Part shown: one piece after another, positions 63,536 through 64,000 of the stretch
Numbering within the stretch: position 1 is the first letter of the stretch
Layout: the number at the start of each line of letters is the position of its first letter
Origin: Nostoc sp. PCC 7524
Lineage (GTDB): Bacteria; Cyanobacteriota; Cyanobacteriia; Cyanobacteriales; Nostocaceae
Length of the DNA stretch: 64,000 nt
Reading direction: 5' to 3'
Assembly (NCBI RefSeq): GCF_000316645.1
Contig: NC_019684.1
Coordinates: forward strand, 2,695,501 to 2,759,500
Notes under the pieces: model-generated
The model's input: the letters and a program-made list of their open reading frames with translations, nothing else
What the model was told of the DNA's origin: nothing
The model's database searches: none
Position numbers and translations under genes: made by a program

Positions 63536-64000
63536 ATGACTGATAACAAAGATGCTTTGCTGCTTAAGGCTGCCAAAATGGGTGATATGAAGCAGCTGTC
63601 TGCGCTACTGGCGGCTGGTGCTAGGGTGGATGTGTGCGATCGCGATGGAACTACGCCGTTAATGTTTGCTGCTAATCTAGGCTATACCGAAATTGTGCGA
63701 TCGCTTCTGGATGCTGGGGCAAATGTTAATTTAGCTAGAAAACGCTACGGATTGACGGCTTTGATGTTGGCGGCAAGTAGCAATCAGCTTGATATTGTGC
63801 AGCTTTTAGTCTCTAGGGGAGCTGATGTCAATACTACTAATGAAGATGGTAGTACGGCTTTGATGGCAGCAGCTTTAAAAGGTTCTGTGGAAGTGGTGCG
63901 GGTTTTGTTGGCGGCTGGCGCTGATGTGAATTTATCAGACAAGGACGATGATACAGCTTTGAAACTGGCGGTGAAACAAGGACAGGCGGCAGTAGTCTCG
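63536..64000 (+). CDS. Ankyrin-repeat protein, C-terminus cut by window edge
   Basis: The frame from the ATG at 63536 is open to the last base (155 codons). At least four ankyrin repeats are visible from residue ~8 (DALLLKAAKMGDMKQLSALL), each with the TPLM/TALM-AA-G-x-x-x-VV-x-LL-x-AGADVN consensus, the first slightly diverged. Ankyrin proteins mediate protein contacts; partner unknown. No signal peptide. Confidence 0.93.
   Translation, partial: MTDNKDALLLKAAKMGDMKQLSALLAAGARVDVCDRDGTTPLMFAANLGYTEIVRSLLDAGANVNLARKRYGLTALMLAASSNQLDIVQLLVSRGADVNTTNEDGSTALMAAALKGSVEVVRVLLAAGADVNLSDKDDDTALKLAVKQGQAAVVS

Overview
This window is cyanobacterial chromosome, most probably from a filamentous heterocyst-forming Nostocales strain (Nostoc/Anabaena/Trichormus type). 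The evidence is the many HIP1 octamers (GCGATCGC); the dense heptameric short tandem repeats between genes (CCCCAAT/CCCCAGT, TCATTAG, CACCTGT and others); a cyAbrB regulator; DUF1997, DUF3352, DUF4079 and TIGR03792 family proteins; a NlpC/P60 peptidase of the Anabaena/Nostoc type; and Npun_R2821-type glycosyltransferases. I do not assign a species. Nearly everything is ordinary chromosome, with a few mobile or repetitive insertions.

Layout. 1-2.6 kb: the end of an IS1634-type insertion sequence that has cut a secreted-protein gene, a tiny 33-codon ORF with its own terminator, and a MITE-like element. 2.6-9 kb: a large membrane protein of unknown function, a PMT_2/ArnT-like glycosyltransferase, a zinc-ribbon membrane protein and a ClC anion transporter with CBS domains. 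9-12.2 kb: cyAbrB, an Rrf2 regulator, cobD (cobalamin) and pyrR (pyrimidine control). 12.4-16.1 kb: a NACHT NTPase with a dozen near-identical HEAT-like repeats, a STAND/NLR-like protein. 16.3-22.8 kb: housekeeping genes (phasin-like protein, FKBP, methyltransferase, dnaB with a 429-residue intein, rplI, gloB).

23.2-34.3 kb is one co-oriented, AT-rich glycan island. It has eight glycosyltransferase-like genes (GT2, GT4, GT8-like and GT10-like) around an MsbA/PglK-type ABC exporter. The exporter carries an unusual C-terminal tail of two tandem histidine-kinase DHp-like segments. The island ends at a hairpin and probably makes and flips a lipid-linked or envelope glycan.

34.3-46 kb: a UbiB/ABC1-family kinase, a secreted protein of unknown function, an M1 aminopeptidase with HEAT repeats, a DUF3352 protein and a beta-helix/SLH protein. 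46.2-50.7 kb: a GldA/GldF/GldG-like ABC-2 transporter operon with a DUF4340 partner. 50.7-57.9 kb: purU, moaC, tRNA-Arg(ACG), an MFS transporter, a membrane-anchored GT2, a divergent pair of cell-wall enzymes (NlpC/P60 peptidase and beta-lactamase-like protein) and an HtrA/Deg protease. 57.9-64 kb: another MITE, a candidate structured RNA, a His-rich CsoR/InrS-type metal regulator, a DHFR/RibD-like reductase, menH, a muramidase with a probable non-ATG start, an SDR protein, DUF1997, DUF4079 and the start of an ankyrin-repeat gene cut by the window edge.

The strongest unusual items are the ABC exporter with tandem DHp-like domains, the NACHT-HEAT protein, the intein with a LAGLIDADG endonuclease, the ClC filter and proton-glutamate substitutions, two candidate small RNAs, and the habit of heptamer repeats to lie exactly against start and stop codons.
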